The notes below the pieces were generated by a model, which saw only the letters and a list, made by a program, of their open reading frames with translations, was not told the origin of the DNA and ran no database searches. 39,144 nt of DNA from Myxacorys almedinensis A (GTDB taxonomy: Bacteria > Cyanobacteriota > Cyanobacteriia > Leptolyngbyales > Leptolyngbyaceae): positions 1 to 39,144 of the forward strand of contig NZ_WVIE01000034.1 of the NCBI RefSeq assembly GCF_010091945.1. Reading direction: 5' to 3'. Of this stretch, positions 25,811 to 36,100 are shown one piece after another. Position numbers and translations under genes: made by a program. Numbering within the stretch: position 1 is the stretch's first letter; each line of letters starts with the position of its first letter.

Positions 25811-26356
25811 CTAGAGCCGAGTTGGATTGATTAAAACTTGGGCAGACCAAACGAGAGCACAGGGAATCTCTAATTTGTGCTGGGCGTCCTGAATTGGCGT
25901 TATGTCAGGTGCATTCAGTTCATAAATCACTTTTGTGTGATCGAGCGATCGATAAGATTGCAGCCATTCAATGCCCCATGCTGCACAGTGGTGCAAAAAT
26001 CTGTGGCTGAGTTCGTTCCAGTCTGTTTCGCTGAGGGGGGGATAGGTTGCCTCCACGACATGCCGCACCGTTAAATCTCGTAAATTTTGCTGAGGTTGCG
26101 CCGCTTCTCGCCTAATCCGATCTCCAGCCCAGATTGGGCGAGAGGGCAACCCAAGTCTGCGATAAGACTCCCGTACAGACTCAGCATCGGGCGCATCAAA
26201 CGTACAAATCATCCGATAGCGATCGAGGGATAACAAAGAATAGTGCCAGGTTATATTTCGGGCTTCAAAACAAGGCAACACTTTCTGATTGGCATCATAC
26301 AGATATTCATCGGTCAAGGGCTGTTCGGCAGCGGTTTCAACAATAACGAGAGACAT
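25811..26356 (-). CDS. DUF4242-like protein, two tandem copies of the domain
   Basis: The 181-aa protein has two similar ferredoxin-like halves. The first is residues 1 to about 85 (LVIVETAAEQPLTDEYLYDA, DRYRMICTFDAPDAESVRES). The second is about 92-175 (VRHVVEATYPPLSETDWNEL, LDHTKVIYELNAPDITPIQD). Each ends in a proline- or valine-bearing IWAGDRI / LVWSAQVL strand. The pattern matches DUF4242, small proteins reported to bind nickel in some members and of unknown function in most. It lies between the regulator gene (39-bp gap) and the methyltransferase gene (115-bp gap, with the direct repeat). A sensor or metal-binding role is only a guess. Confidence 0.65.
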   Translation of the reverse strand: MSLVIVETAAEQPLTDEYLYDANQKVLPCFEARNITWHYSLLSLDRYRMICTFDAPDAESVRESYRRLGLPSRPIWAGDRIRREAAQPQQNLRDLTVRHVVEATYPPLSETDWNELSHRFLHHCAAWGIEWLQSYRSLDHTKVIYELNAPDITPIQDAQHKLEIPCALVWSAQVLINPTRL

Positions 26357-26395
26357 AATGAATCGCCTCAGTAAGAAAATTGAACGGGGATTGAG

Positions 26396-29300
26396 TCACG
26401 GGTCTGAAGGATTATGGAATGTGACGGAAATAGCTCGCTGTATCTGTTGAGCAACGCGATCAAGAGCGGTTTGAGCGCGGGTACTGAGCACATGGTGATC
26501 AATTTGGCTCTGTAGGGCTTTAAACTGTGCGATCGCTCGTTCGTGTTCCTCTAATTCTAAAATAGCTTGAATAAACATTGCCCAAGCTAAAGCAGTCTCG
26601 CTGGGATGGTTCATCATTTGAGCCGCTTGTAAGGCAGCTTCGGCTCGACCTGCCGCCATCTCAAACCGTTGGTGTTCTAGATCAACTTCGGCAGATCCAA
26701 TCCCAACATAAGCCAGCATTCGTTTAATATCTATTTGTTTTAGCCTAGCGATCGCGTCTTCTAAAACAACCTCGGAGCCAGGTTGCTGAAGCTTGTAATT
26801 GACCAGTGCTGTCAGTGCGGCTGTTATCGCGCTTTCACTACCTTCGCCTTTGATCTTCGCTGCCATAATTGCCGCTTCTTGACAGTAGGACAATGCCGCG
26901 ATCGCATCGCCAGCCGCCAATTCTGTCATGATTAGGTAGGTCAGAGAATTACATTCACGCCAGTGATCTTGCTCAACTTGCGCCAGCCGCCATGACTGCT
27001 GTAGGAGGGTTCGGGCTGCCTCATAGCGATTATTGTGCAGATGAATACCGCCTAACCCAATGTAAATATCACCAAGTTCTAAGCCAACCCTGTCAGCCAG
27101 CGATTGTGCCTCTAGCAGCAAGGCTTCTGCCCGAATCAGGTCTTGCCCCAATTCTGCCAGACAGGAGCCGCTAAACGCCAACAGTCGCGCTGCTGTTACA
27201 GGGCTAGCGGCTCGACCCACCTCAATAGCTCGCAATGAGTGATGATGCACATCAATAAAGTTGCTTTGGTTAAAAGACAAAACCCCCAATGACTCCAGCC
27301 CGATCGCTTCATCGTCTTTCAAGCCCAACCGACTTGCATCACTGACCAATCGCTGGATCTCAGTTTCCAACTGCACCGCGCGATCGCTCGTCACCCCTGC
27401 GATCGCACAGATTCGCAGCAATCCCAACTGCCAGTGAATTCGAGTCCGTTCATCCAATCGTTGACAGTGCTGGATTCCTCGTTGCGCTACTGTTGCTGCC
27501 TCTGCATAGGCAAATAATTTGAGGCACCGTTCTGCCGCTAGCAAGGCAGTAGAGGCAGCCAAGAAATGATCGCCGCCTAGGGAAGCGTGATAGGCAATAT
27601 CACCCGCCAAGGCATTATCTGAGGCGTTGTCTGACGTAGAGATCTGATTGAGCTTGTGAGCAATTTGCAAATGTACCAAATGGCGGCGCGGTTCTGAAAG
27701 CTGCCGATACACCACTTGACGCACAATATCATGCGCAAAATCGTATCCCATCTCATTGCCAACAGATGTACTAGGACGGATAATGCTTTGTCGCTCAAGC
27801 TGTTCGATGGCGGTTAGCAAGTGGGGCAGAGGGCGGTCTGCTACCTGAGCCACCATGGTGGGGTTAAAACTCCGCCCCAATGCGGCAGCCCAGGGAAGAA
27901 ACTCGCGGGCAGAGTGGTCTAGTTGCTGCAAGCGATCGCCAATCAACGCTTCCAGATCATTGGCATGAGCAGACTGATTGTGTGACACCTTTTGTGACAC
28001 CGCACGGGCAACTTCTAGCGCAAACAGGGGATTTCCTCCACTGTCAATAAACACCCGATCAACGACTTCTAGAGACAAATCTGACGCATTGCTAGGTTTG
28101 ATACTGCGAATCAGTTCAGCCGTTTTTCCCCGGTCGAAGGGCTGCAATTCAAGCATTCTTAAGCGCTGCTCTCGCCTGAGAGCCTGCACCACCCGCGAGA
28201 TTGCCCCATTTTGCTCAAGTTCCCCAGAACGAGCCGTACAGGCAAATCGCACTGGTGAGTGACTCAGTAAGCGAATGGCATAGTGCAGCAACGCGGATGA
28301 GGCTTCATCAATCCACTGAATGTCATCTAGAATCACAACGATGGGATTTTGATGGGCCCATTCAACCAACAGTTGCACTACTGCATCAAACAAGTGGCTG
28401 CGATCGGGCGCGGCGATCGCAGGTTGCCCCATCTCTGGAAGCAGAAAGCCTAGCTCTATCGGAATGTTGACCGAGGGTGGAATTGCCAGCGATCGCAAAG
28501 CATCAATCCAGATGCCATAGGGTCGCACCATTTCTGCTGCAAACCCGCGCCCCCAGATTGCCGATGGCATCGCTTCTCGGAGTTCCTCTAGCAATCGGGT
28601 TTTGCCAATTCCAGGTTCGCCCAGCACCAGCAACACTTCTGATACCGCACCACTAGAGATCAAACTGATCCACTGCTGAATCAGGTTCCATTCCGATTCA
28701 CGTCCTACTAAAGGACATTTTGAGCGCAAGGGCTGCCGCGACAACAATGGATGGGGACGAGCACTAGTAGAAAATTGAGCAGTAGATGTGTGGTCAGGCA
28801 ACTCGTCTTCTAGCAACAAGTGTTCATACAGTTTCCGAGTAGTAGGGCTAGGGTCAACGCCTAACTCTTCGCGTAGCACTGTCATGCATCGGTGGTAAAC
28901 CTGAAGGGCATTGGCGCGATCGCCGCTCAACGCATGCAACTGCATCAAAGAGCCATAGGCTGCTTCATTGAGTGGATCGACTCGTAACAGTTGTTGGGCA
29001 TACCGACAGGCAGCACTGTAGTCTTTTTGGGTTTGCAATTGCTGAATTAGCCAGGTATAAACGCGAATACAGGCTTGATGCAACCGCTCTTGTTCTGGCT
29101 CAATCCACTCGTCGTAACAATTGGGTAGGAGTTTTCCTTGATAAAGCGCAACCGCTCGTTCTAACGCAGCTTGGACGGCAGCTAGCTCGGATAGTTGTGC
29201 AGTTTCGGCACCTGCGGATGCTTCGCAACAATGAGCAGATCTGATCGCTTGTTCAAACTCTACAACATCCACGGTTGCCGGTGCATCGTGCCGCCAACGA

Positions 29301-29575
29301 AGTGCTTTGGAGTCAATGGCAATAAATTGCTCGACATTCGGTAAAATCCGGCGTAGATAATGAATCGCTCGCCTCAAGTTTGTCCGCGCTTGGGAGTCGT
29401 TGGTGTCTGCCCAAAAGAGAAATGCCAAATGCTGTCGAGACTGGGGGGCGTGCTGATTCAACACCAGATAGGTCAGCAGAGATTGAAGTCGCTCTGTTAT
29501 CTCACCTGTCAGTGATTTGTCACCATACGATAGGTCAAAGCCACCCAGAAGGTTAAGCTGTAGAAGTTGCGGCAC
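26396..29575 (-). CDS. SARP/BTAD-type regulator with AAA ATPase and TPR-like repeats
   Basis: The 1059-aa protein starts with a winged-helix segment (LLQLNLLGGFDLSYGDKSLT; residues 1-100). A bacterial transcriptional activation domain follows at about 125-255 (YSAACRYAQQLLRVDPLNEA, then ANALQVYHRCMTVLREELGV). A STAND-like AAA ATPase comes next, with Walker A GEPGIGKT at 319-326 and Walker B VVILDDIQWIDEASS. The C-terminal 450 residues are TPR-like helices. This AfsR-like order fits an ATP-switch regulator. The start is a GTG at 29575 with GGAG about 12 nt upstream. It is the first gene of a minus-strand run with the DUF4242, methyltransferase and GNAT genes. The inducing signal is unknown. 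Confidence 0.9.
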   Translation of the reverse strand: MPQLLQLNLLGGFDLSYGDKSLTGEITERLQSLLTYLVLNQHAPQSRQHLAFLFWADTNDSQARTNLRRAIHYLRRILPNVEQFIAIDSKALRWRHDAPATVDVVEFEQAIRSAHCCEASAGAETAQLSELAAVQAALERAVALYQGKLLPNCYDEWIEPEQERLHQACIRVYTWLIQQLQTQKDYSAACRYAQQLLRVDPLNEAAYGSLMQLHALSGDRANALQVYHRCMTVLREELGVDPSPTTRKLYEHLLLEDELPDHTSTAQFSTSARPHPLLSRQPLRSKCPLVGRESEWNLIQQWISLISSGAVSEVLLVLGEPGIGKTRLLEELREAMPSAIWGRGFAAEMVRPYGIWIDALRSLAIPPSVNIPIELGFLLPEMGQPAIAAPDRSHLFDAVVQLLVEWAHQNPIVVILDDIQWIDEASSALLHYAIRLLSHSPVRFACTARSGELEQNGAISRVVQALRREQRLRMLELQPFDRGKTAELIRSIKPSNASDLSLEVVDRVFIDSGGNPLFALEVARAVSQKVSHNQSAHANDLEALIGDRLQQLDHSAREFLPWAAALGRSFNPTMVAQVADRPLPHLLTAIEQLERQSIIRPSTSVGNEMGYDFAHDIVRQVVYRQLSEPRRHLVHLQIAHKLNQISTSDNASDNALAGDIAYHASLGGDHFLAASTALLAAERCLKLFAYAEAATVAQRGIQHCQRLDERTRIHWQLGLLRICAIAGVTSDRAVQLETEIQRLVSDASRLGLKDDEAIGLESLGVLSFNQSNFIDVHHHSLRAIEVGRAASPVTAARLLAFSGSCLAELGQDLIRAEALLLEAQSLADRVGLELGDIYIGLGGIHLHNNRYEAARTLLQQSWRLAQVEQDHWRECNSLTYLIMTELAAGDAIAALSYCQEAAIMAAKIKGEGSESAITAALTALVNYKLQQPGSEVVLEDAIARLKQIDIKRMLAYVGIGSAEVDLEHQRFEMAAGRAEAALQAAQMMNHPSETALAWAMFIQAILELEEHERAIAQFKALQSQIDHHVLSTRAQTALDRVAQQIQRAISVTFHNPSDP

Positions 29576-29591
29576 AGTCTTTTTACAGTCT
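29574..29591 (-). promoter_or_regulatory. heptamer direct repeat at the regulator start
   Basis: ACAGTCT occurs at 29574-29580 and 29585-29591, giving an 11-bp period with a TTTT spacer on the plus strand. It overlaps the GTG start of the SARP-like gene, so it could be an autoregulatory site or affect ribosome binding. The spacing matches the SARP pattern but the sequence does not match the repeat at 25765. Confidence 0.3.
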
Positions 29592-30024
29592 CCAAAGTTT
29601 CAGAAGTGCTACTGCGATCTACCAGCATTATTTTATGACGATCTATTCCAAAGACTAAACAAAGAAATAAGACCGAGCCGCTGCACATAGGCACAGGTCG
29701 ATCTTCTCGTCATAATTATTTACTTCAAACCCGATTCTGCAACGGTCAAATGAATAGAACTCGAACCATACTGAACGAAAGGAAGAGCACCTTCTATCTC
29801 TCTTTTGTTCTTTATTACAAGCAATCTAAAGGTAGCAAGTTCAATCCACCGGCTTAAATCCTTCCTGCGTTTTAGTAGAAACTGTTAGCTTTATTGACCC
29901 ATATTGTGCCCACTATCAAGCTGTATTCAATGATTAAAGCCTGCTGTTAAAGAATGCCACTGGGCGCTCACCCGTCAGCAGCTTGGGTAGCACAAGCCAC
30001 TTCACTAGCCACTTAACTGAGTCA
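29592..30024. other. intergenic region, no gene seen
   Basis: These 433 bp lie upstream of the SARP-like gene and downstream of the hydrolase-like gene. The region is AT-rich, with no ORF of protein-like composition, no strong hairpin plus T run and no tRNA. It should hold the regulator promoter. Confidence 0.5.
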
Positions 30025-31146
30025 TCAACGCAAGTCCAACCAAACCTCTGCTGGAATCTCTTCTAACTCAGGAGAAAGCGGAAACGTTCCGGGCGGAAAG
30101 TCTTTGGTCACTAATTGTTCTAGCAAAATGAGTGCCTCCGCAAACAGAAATTCAACAATTTCATCAGGAACACTACTGCCAATAAAGTTAACAGGGTAGC
30201 CCTGATTTACCAGGTAGAGAGTACGATTTGGGAGGTAGTAAGCTTGCACATGGGGATGAACAAACTCAGTCCATTGTGCCTGATTATGCAAGTAGTCTAA
30301 ATCAATCTCAATCTTTTTTGAACTGGCACTGACTAGAATGGTGCGATCGCTTAAGCGATCAATCACCTCCGGCGTAATCGAACATACTCCCGATGCACCA
30401 ATCACGATCGAAGCTCGATCAAACGTGTCCAACTCATCTTGCAACAAGAAGCCATCCAACTTCAAGGCTACCTTTTTGATCACATCAACATCGTGTGCCG
30501 CCACCGTCACATTTTTTGCTCGTAGACTGCGGCACACGCCACGCCCAACCCAGCCATAGCCGTTGACAAGCGCTAAGCGCCCTGCGATCGCATAGCCAAT
30601 TTCACGCAAAATCGTATCTAGAGACAGCACTACCGCATCACCAACATAATCTCCTTCAATTTCCTTTAGTCTCGTCTCAGCACAGTTCAACTGAGGAACC
30701 AGAAGATCATCAATACGCTGCGCTGCCCATACTCCTTGCTTCGTAATCTCAACACTCCCTCGAACAACGTTGGAATAGTCTCGATAGCAATTGTGGAAAC
30801 AAGTAATTGCATAGCCGCCTACCTCGTGTAAAAGCAGTTGATGACCTGTTTGAGAGCACCGTTCAAGACTGTTCTTCAACTCAATTTCAATAGTTTCTTC
30901 TAATTCCTGGAATCCTGGTGTCAACACTTGGATTCCGCATTCCTCCAACGCTTCCACAACGTGTTTTTTACCAGAATAGCTAATGCCAATCACCACATCA
31001 ATCGGAAAAAACTGGTGGGAAATCAGCAGCAACCGCAGAGTATCTTCATAAAGGTGCTGTACGACAAACTGGCGGCAGTTAGGATGAGGTTTGATGCCTA
31101 CTCGCCGAGCGACCTCACCAAGAAAGTCTGGATGGAAATTATTCAT
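30025..31146 (-). CDS. divergent S-adenosylhomocysteine hydrolase-like protein
   Basis: The 373-aa protein resembles SAH hydrolase in its NAD domain: AIAGRLALVNGYGWVGRGVC with GYGxVGRG, then TVAAHDVDVIKKVALKLDGF, VIGASGVCSITPEVIDRLSD and ILVSASSKKIEIDLDYL. Upstream, LLLHEVGGYAI lies where the true enzyme has its DDGG motif. The substrate region is much changed and the protein is about 60-90 aa shorter than a genuine SahH. The C-terminal Lys-Tyr tail that completes the NAD site in SahH is not seen. It may be a NAD-binding relative with another substrate. It lies 221 bp downstream of a methyltransferase gene on the same strand, a suggestive pairing. Confidence 0.75.
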   Translation of the reverse strand: MNNFHPDFLGEVARRVGIKPHPNCRQFVVQHLYEDTLRLLLISHQFFPIDVVIGISYSGKKHVVEALEECGIQVLTPGFQELEETIEIELKNSLERCSQTGHQLLLHEVGGYAITCFHNCYRDYSNVVRGSVEITKQGVWAAQRIDDLLVPQLNCAETRLKEIEGDYVGDAVVLSLDTILREIGYAIAGRLALVNGYGWVGRGVCRSLRAKNVTVAAHDVDVIKKVALKLDGFLLQDELDTFDRASIVIGASGVCSITPEVIDRLSDRTILVSASSKKIEIDLDYLHNQAQWTEFVHPHVQAYYLPNRTLYLVNQGYPVNFIGSSVPDEIVEFLFAEALILLEQLVTKDFPPGTFPLSPELEEIPAEVWLDLR

Positions 31147-31261
31147 TGAGCATCCTTGTGATCTGTTCCACTTTTATACGTAACGCATAGGGACATTAAG
31201 TCTCGACGTTGCTGAATGCAAACATGAATTACCTACCTCTCCCAAACTACCTCCCTAACTG

Positions 31262-31277
31262 TTCTCTCTAGAGAGAA
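31262..31277. repeat. 16-bp perfect palindrome
   Basis: TTCTCTCTAGAGAGAA is self-complementary and lies 116 bp before the start of the SAH-hydrolase-like gene. It could be an operator for that gene. Because the sequence is a simple purine/pyrimidine alternation of arms, chance is possible. Confidence 0.4.
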
Positions 31278-31328
31278 GGCTAGAATGGGACAAGTCTGAA
31301 ACTCATATTTGAATTCAGCAATGCCTGA

Positions 31329-31364
31329 GTTACAACTTCAAGCTGCATAGTCTGAAGTTGTAAC
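31329..31364 (-). terminator. 12-bp perfect inverted repeat after the methyltransferase stop
   Basis: GTTACAACTTCA (31329-31340) and TGAAGTTGTAAC (31353-31364) are exact complements around a 12-nt loop, starting 3 bp beyond the methyltransferase stop at 31368. The stem suits a terminator or a 3'-end stabilising hairpin, but no T run follows on the minus strand. A binding site for the downstream gene is the other option. Confidence 0.5.
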
Positions 31365-31367
31365 AGA

Positions 31368-32156
31368 TTAGAACTGCGAATCAGAACGAGGCACTTCGCA
31401 GACAAACAAAACATCGTTAGTCCACTGCCTAAAAAATGGTAGTCCACCGAATAAACGGCTGAGATGCCAATCTACAACGCGCAGAAATGGCTGTTCTAGG
31501 GTCTTCTCGCGCAGTTGCTTAAACAGACGCATGAGCGAGGGAGTCTTTTCATAGCGACGATGAAGCATCACCAGGTAAGGAATGACCGAAATAAATCCAA
31601 CACCGTGGCTTCTGTGAACCTTCAGTTCGCACCTGAGCAGGTCATACCACTCGTCTTGACGTAACCGAATCTTATGTTCTTCGTAATGCAAATGCTTGAA
31701 TTTAAATCGATCTAACCGATACATCTGCGGAACGGTAATAATCACAACACCGCCGGGTTCCAGAATTGAACAACACGTTTGAAGTATCTGGAGAATGTCA
31801 ATTTCAAGTCCATCAAGATGTTCCAAAACATCCAGTAGAAAAATGACATTGGGCTGCCACGGAAGTTTTGCAATGATTTGATTAGACTCGCGAATATCTG
31901 CCAGAATATCGGGCGAAAACGGGGACTCATAGTCCACACCACAATACTGAAAATTGATCCCTAGATCAGATAGGTAACGCAGTGCAATTTTGTCGGCGCA
32001 TCCAAGGTCGAGAATGCGGGGATGCAGAATACCAGCCTCTTTCAAGGCTTTGCTAATCAGCCGAAACTTGACATAGTTGAACAAGTTTTCATCTTTACCC
32101 GATAGAAGGCGATCGACTAGATAGGAAGAATGAACGGTTTTGGTAGACAGCACCAT
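31368..32156 (-). CDS. class I SAM-dependent methyltransferase
   Basis: The 262-aa protein has a methyltransferase core: motif I RILDLGCADKIALRYLSDLG, an acidic motif II in YCGVDYESPFSPDILADIRE, NVIFLLDVLEHLDGLEIDIL and LEPGGVVIITVPQ. The C-terminal part is basic and hydrophobic (LHRRYEKTPSLMRLFKQLRE), as in methyltransferases tied to glycan or lipid synthesis. I start it at the ATG at 32156, because AGGTGA lies 8 nt upstream; a GTG at 32168 is within that ribosome site. The substrate is unknown. The SAH-hydrolase-like gene follows it on the same strand. Confidence 0.85.
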   Translation of the reverse strand: MVLSTKTVHSSYLVDRLLSGKDENLFNYVKFRLISKALKEAGILHPRILDLGCADKIALRYLSDLGINFQYCGVDYESPFSPDILADIRESNQIIAKLPWQPNVIFLLDVLEHLDGLEIDILQILQTCCSILEPGGVVIITVPQMYRLDRFKFKHLHYEEHKIRLRQDEWYDLLRCELKVHRSHGVGFISVIPYLVMLHRRYEKTPSLMRLFKQLREKTLEQPFLRVVDWHLSRLFGGLPFFRQWTNDVLFVCEVPRSDSQF

Positions 32157-33134
32157 GATGTTTTTCACCTGTATGATTTTGCTTCACGAATGCAACTTGA
32201 AGCACTTCAGAAGCTTGGCAACCCCCGAATTCCTTACACGTCTTTCTTACGCATCCAACAGAAACGTGTAGGGAAATATTGATTTTGCGAAAACTATGTC
32301 TGAAATGCGGCTTGCGAACGTACTTAGTCTTGCGGAGCCTACTTGGTCTTACGGAGGCGCTTACACGGAGATCCTAAAATTTAGATTAAGAAAACCGAGA
32401 ACACCGAATTGTTCGATAGAATAGCCTGCTTCATCTGCTAGCCCATAGCGAAATTTTTCGGAGAGTACCATTCGCGTAAATTTACTGAAAATCTCAGCAA
32501 ATCAAGGCTTTGTTCTGAAAAAAATTCAGTATTACGTAGGTTTGCTGCGAATAGTTGTAGAAAAGGGTTATGTTTTAAGTGCTACTCAAAGACATCAAAA
32601 AACTCAGTTTCATTACTGCTATCTATAGAAGATGAAATATTCTGCGAAAACAAGCAAACTCAAGTCTGTAGAGATTGCATGTAAAATCTTAGCAATGTCG
32701 ATCTGTTTTATAAAAGACCTACGAAACTGCTTAACCTCGGACAAAAAACTTGCTTTCTAGTTCTAAACCGCTGAGGTAGCCGCTTATAAGCAAATTTACT
32801 GAACAACCTTGCTCTGTTGGTTCAGCTTTATGGATTTGCATCTGTATAATTACGGCTTAGGCAAAATACTGACTAGTCGCACCAAACCTTACTGAAAGAA
32901 TATTGCTTAAGTTACAGAACGTTCCTAAATCCGGTTGCCAGAATGCTGGCGCAACTGCCCTGTTAACGCAAAACAGTAAGAGTGATGGAAACATGTGATT
33001 AGCATCGACTAGCTGCCCAAGCCCAAAGACAGATTTAAATTATGCTTTCAAAAAACAATAGCCACCTGATGGAGAACCTCATGAAGTTGGGATAACTAAC
33101 GCAGTCGGCTAGTTGAGCTAATCATCAAGGGACA
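32157..33134. other. 978-bp AT-rich region without a recognisable gene
   Basis: Between divergent genes lies nearly 1 kb with no protein-like ORF in any frame and no tRNA. It holds an imperfect 19-bp tandem duplication at 32321-32358 (TACTTAGTCTTGCGGAGCC, then TACTTGGTCTTACGGAGGC). It may carry long 5' UTRs, a small RNA or decayed DNA. I could not support any of these. Confidence 0.5.
32321..32358. repeat. imperfect 19-bp tandem duplication
   Basis: TACTTAGTCTTGCGGAGCC (32321-32339) is followed at once by TACTTGGTCTTACGGAGGC (32340-32358), with three or so differences. It lies in the long non-coding gap and may be a duplicated protein-binding site. Confidence 0.6.
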
Positions 33135-36100
33135 ATGACAAAGCAAATTCAGATGCAGGGATATCAGATTCGAGAAACGATCTACGACGGTTCCAGAACA
33201 GTCGTCTATCGCGGTATCCAAGAGTCGAATCAACAGCCTGTGGTCATCAAGCTGCTCAAAAATCTCTATCCCAGCTTTTCCGAACTGTTGCAGTTCAAAA
33301 ATCAATACATCCTGACACAACAGCTTGACTTGCCTGGGGTAGTTCGTCCTTACAGCCTGGAGCCTTACCAGAATAGTCTTGCTCTGGTAATGGAGGACTT
33401 TGGAGGAATTTCGTTAAAAGAGTATAGAACCGTCTGGAGCGTAGACGGCAAAGAGCCAGAGAGCCAAAAATTTCTAGCGGAATTTTTGCGAATTGCGATC
33501 GCGCTCACCGATATTCTAAATGGGCTGTATTGCGATCGCATCATCCACAAAGACATCAAACCTGCCAATATTTTGATCAATCCCACCACTGGGCAAGTCA
33601 AACTGATTGACTTTAGCGTGGCATCTCGTCTGCCCCGTGAAACGCAAACCCTCACCAACCCGAACGTTTTAGAAGGCACTCTGGCATATCTCTCGCCCGA
33701 ACAAACTGGACGCATGAACCGGGGCATTGACTACCGCACAGATTTCTACTCTCTAGGAATAACCTGCTTTGAACTGCTGACAGGTCAGCTACCGTTTAAC
33801 TCGGATGATCCAATGGAGTTAGTGCATTGTCATATTGCTAAACAGCCTCCAACCGTTGATCAACTCAATGCCTCAATTCCGCTAATGGTTTCAGCCATTG
33901 TTAGCAAACTAATGTCAAAAAATGCGGAAGATCGCTATCAGAGCGCTCTAGGCTTAAAGCGTGATCTGGAGATCTGCTTACACCAGTGGCAAGACAACTG
34001 CACAATTGCTCCCTTTTCATTGGGACAGCGAGACATCTCAAATCACTTCATCATTCCCGAAAAACTTTACGGTCGAGAGCCAGAAGTTACCGACTTGTTA
34101 GCCGCCTTTGAGCGAGTGACACAGAGCCAAGAGCCAAACCTGTTGCACTCTTCACTTCTACCTTCTTTGTCTTCAAGCAGCGAGATCATCCTTGTCGCTG
34201 GCTTCTCTGGCGTTGGCAAGACTGCTGTGGTCAACGAGGTTCATAAGCCCATTGTGCAGCAACGGGGCTACTTCATCAAAGGCAAGTTTGACCAGTTTCA
34301 GCGCGATATTCCTCTTTTCGCCTTTGTGCAGGCATTTCGCAATCTGGCAGGGCAATTGCTCACAGAAAGTGATGCCCAAGTGGAACGGTGGAAACGCAAG
34401 ATCTTAAAGGCGTTGGGTGAAAATGCTCAAATCATCATTGAGGTCATCCCAGAACTAGAGCGGCTCATTGGTAAGCAACCCCCTGCCGCAGAACTGACGG
34501 GTAGTGCAGTGCAAAACCGTTTCAATGTGCAGTTCCAAAAGTTCATCCACGTCTTTACCGCACCCAACCATCCCCTAGTGATGTTTCTCGATGACTTGCA
34601 GTGGGCAGATGCAGCATCGCTCAAGCTGATGCAACTGTTGATGAGTGATGGCGAGAGCCACGATCTACTGCTGATTGGAGCGTATCGAGATAACGAAGTT
34701 TCCCCTAGCCATCCGCTAATGTTGACCGTGGACGAGATTCGGGCAACCGGAACTATAGTCAATACGATCGCTCTAGCACCTCTGACTTCAGCAGATATCA
34801 ATCAACTGGTCGCAGATGCCCTCAATTGTACCCCAGCAGCAGCCCACCCCCTGAGCGAACTGATTTATCGCAAAACCAATGGCAATCCCTTCTTTACGAC
34901 TCAGTTTCTTAAATCTCTGCATGAAGACGGGCTGATTGTCTTCGACTTTAAGACTGGTAAGTGGCAATCCAACCTGGAGCAAATTGAGATTTTGTCACTA
35001 GATGATGACGTGATAGAGTTTATGCGCCTTCAGTTGCAGAAGCTGCCCAATGCCACTCAAAACGTCCTCAAGTTAGCTGCCTGTATTGGCAACCAGTTTG
35101 ATCTTGCCGCCCTATCTGTTGTGTATCAGCGATCGCTACACGAAACCGCAACAGATCTGTGGGCTGCCCTGCAAGAGGGCTTTCTCGTGCCGACTGGGGA
35201 TGAGTACAAACTGTTTCACGATGGAAGCGATGGGGAACTGGTCAATGGGGCTCAGGACACATTTAGCCAATTACCCAAGTACAAATTTTTCCACGATCGC
35301 GTTCAACAGGCAGCCTATGTGCTCATTCCCGATGATCAAAAACAGGCGACTCATTTACGGATTGGTCAACTGCTGCTAAATCAGAATGATGAGGACAACC
35401 GAGAAGAGAGACTGTTTGAAATTGTCAATCAACTAAATTTAGGTGCAGCGTTGATTAGCGACTTGACCCAACGGCAGGAGTTAGTGCAACTCAATCTACA
35501 GGCAGGTCGCAAAGCAGTTGCGGCAGCAGCGTATAGCGCAGCATCTGGCTATTTCGGTGCGGGGCGAAGCTTGCTGCCAATAGATCCTTGGGAACAAGCC
35601 TATGAGCTAACGCTGATGGTGTATTCAGAAGGGGTGGAGGTGGCTTACCTCAATGGTGAACTTGATCAAATGGATCAACTGGCGGAACAGGTGTTGCAGA
35701 AAGCCAGGACATTGCTGGATCAGATTCAGGTGTATGAGGTCAAGATTCAAGCCAGCATTGCTCAAAATCAATTATCAGAAGCATTGGCACTAGCTCTAAC
35801 GGTGTTGCGTCTGTTGGCGATTGACTTGCCAAAGGCTCCTACTCCATCCGATATTGAAAATGCCCTGCAACACATTCAAGCGACGTTAGCGGATCGAGAG
35901 ATTGATCAGCTAATTGAGCTACCCATCATGCAACTGCCTGAGAAACTGGCAGCCATGCGGATTTTAGCGACGCTGATTTCAATCACGTTTGTGTGTTGCC
36001 CGTCTTTGTTGCCCTTGGTGATCTGTGAGCAGGTAAAGCTATCTGTGAAGTATGGCAATTCGTCTTGGTCTGCATTTACCTATGCAAATTATGGGCTTTT

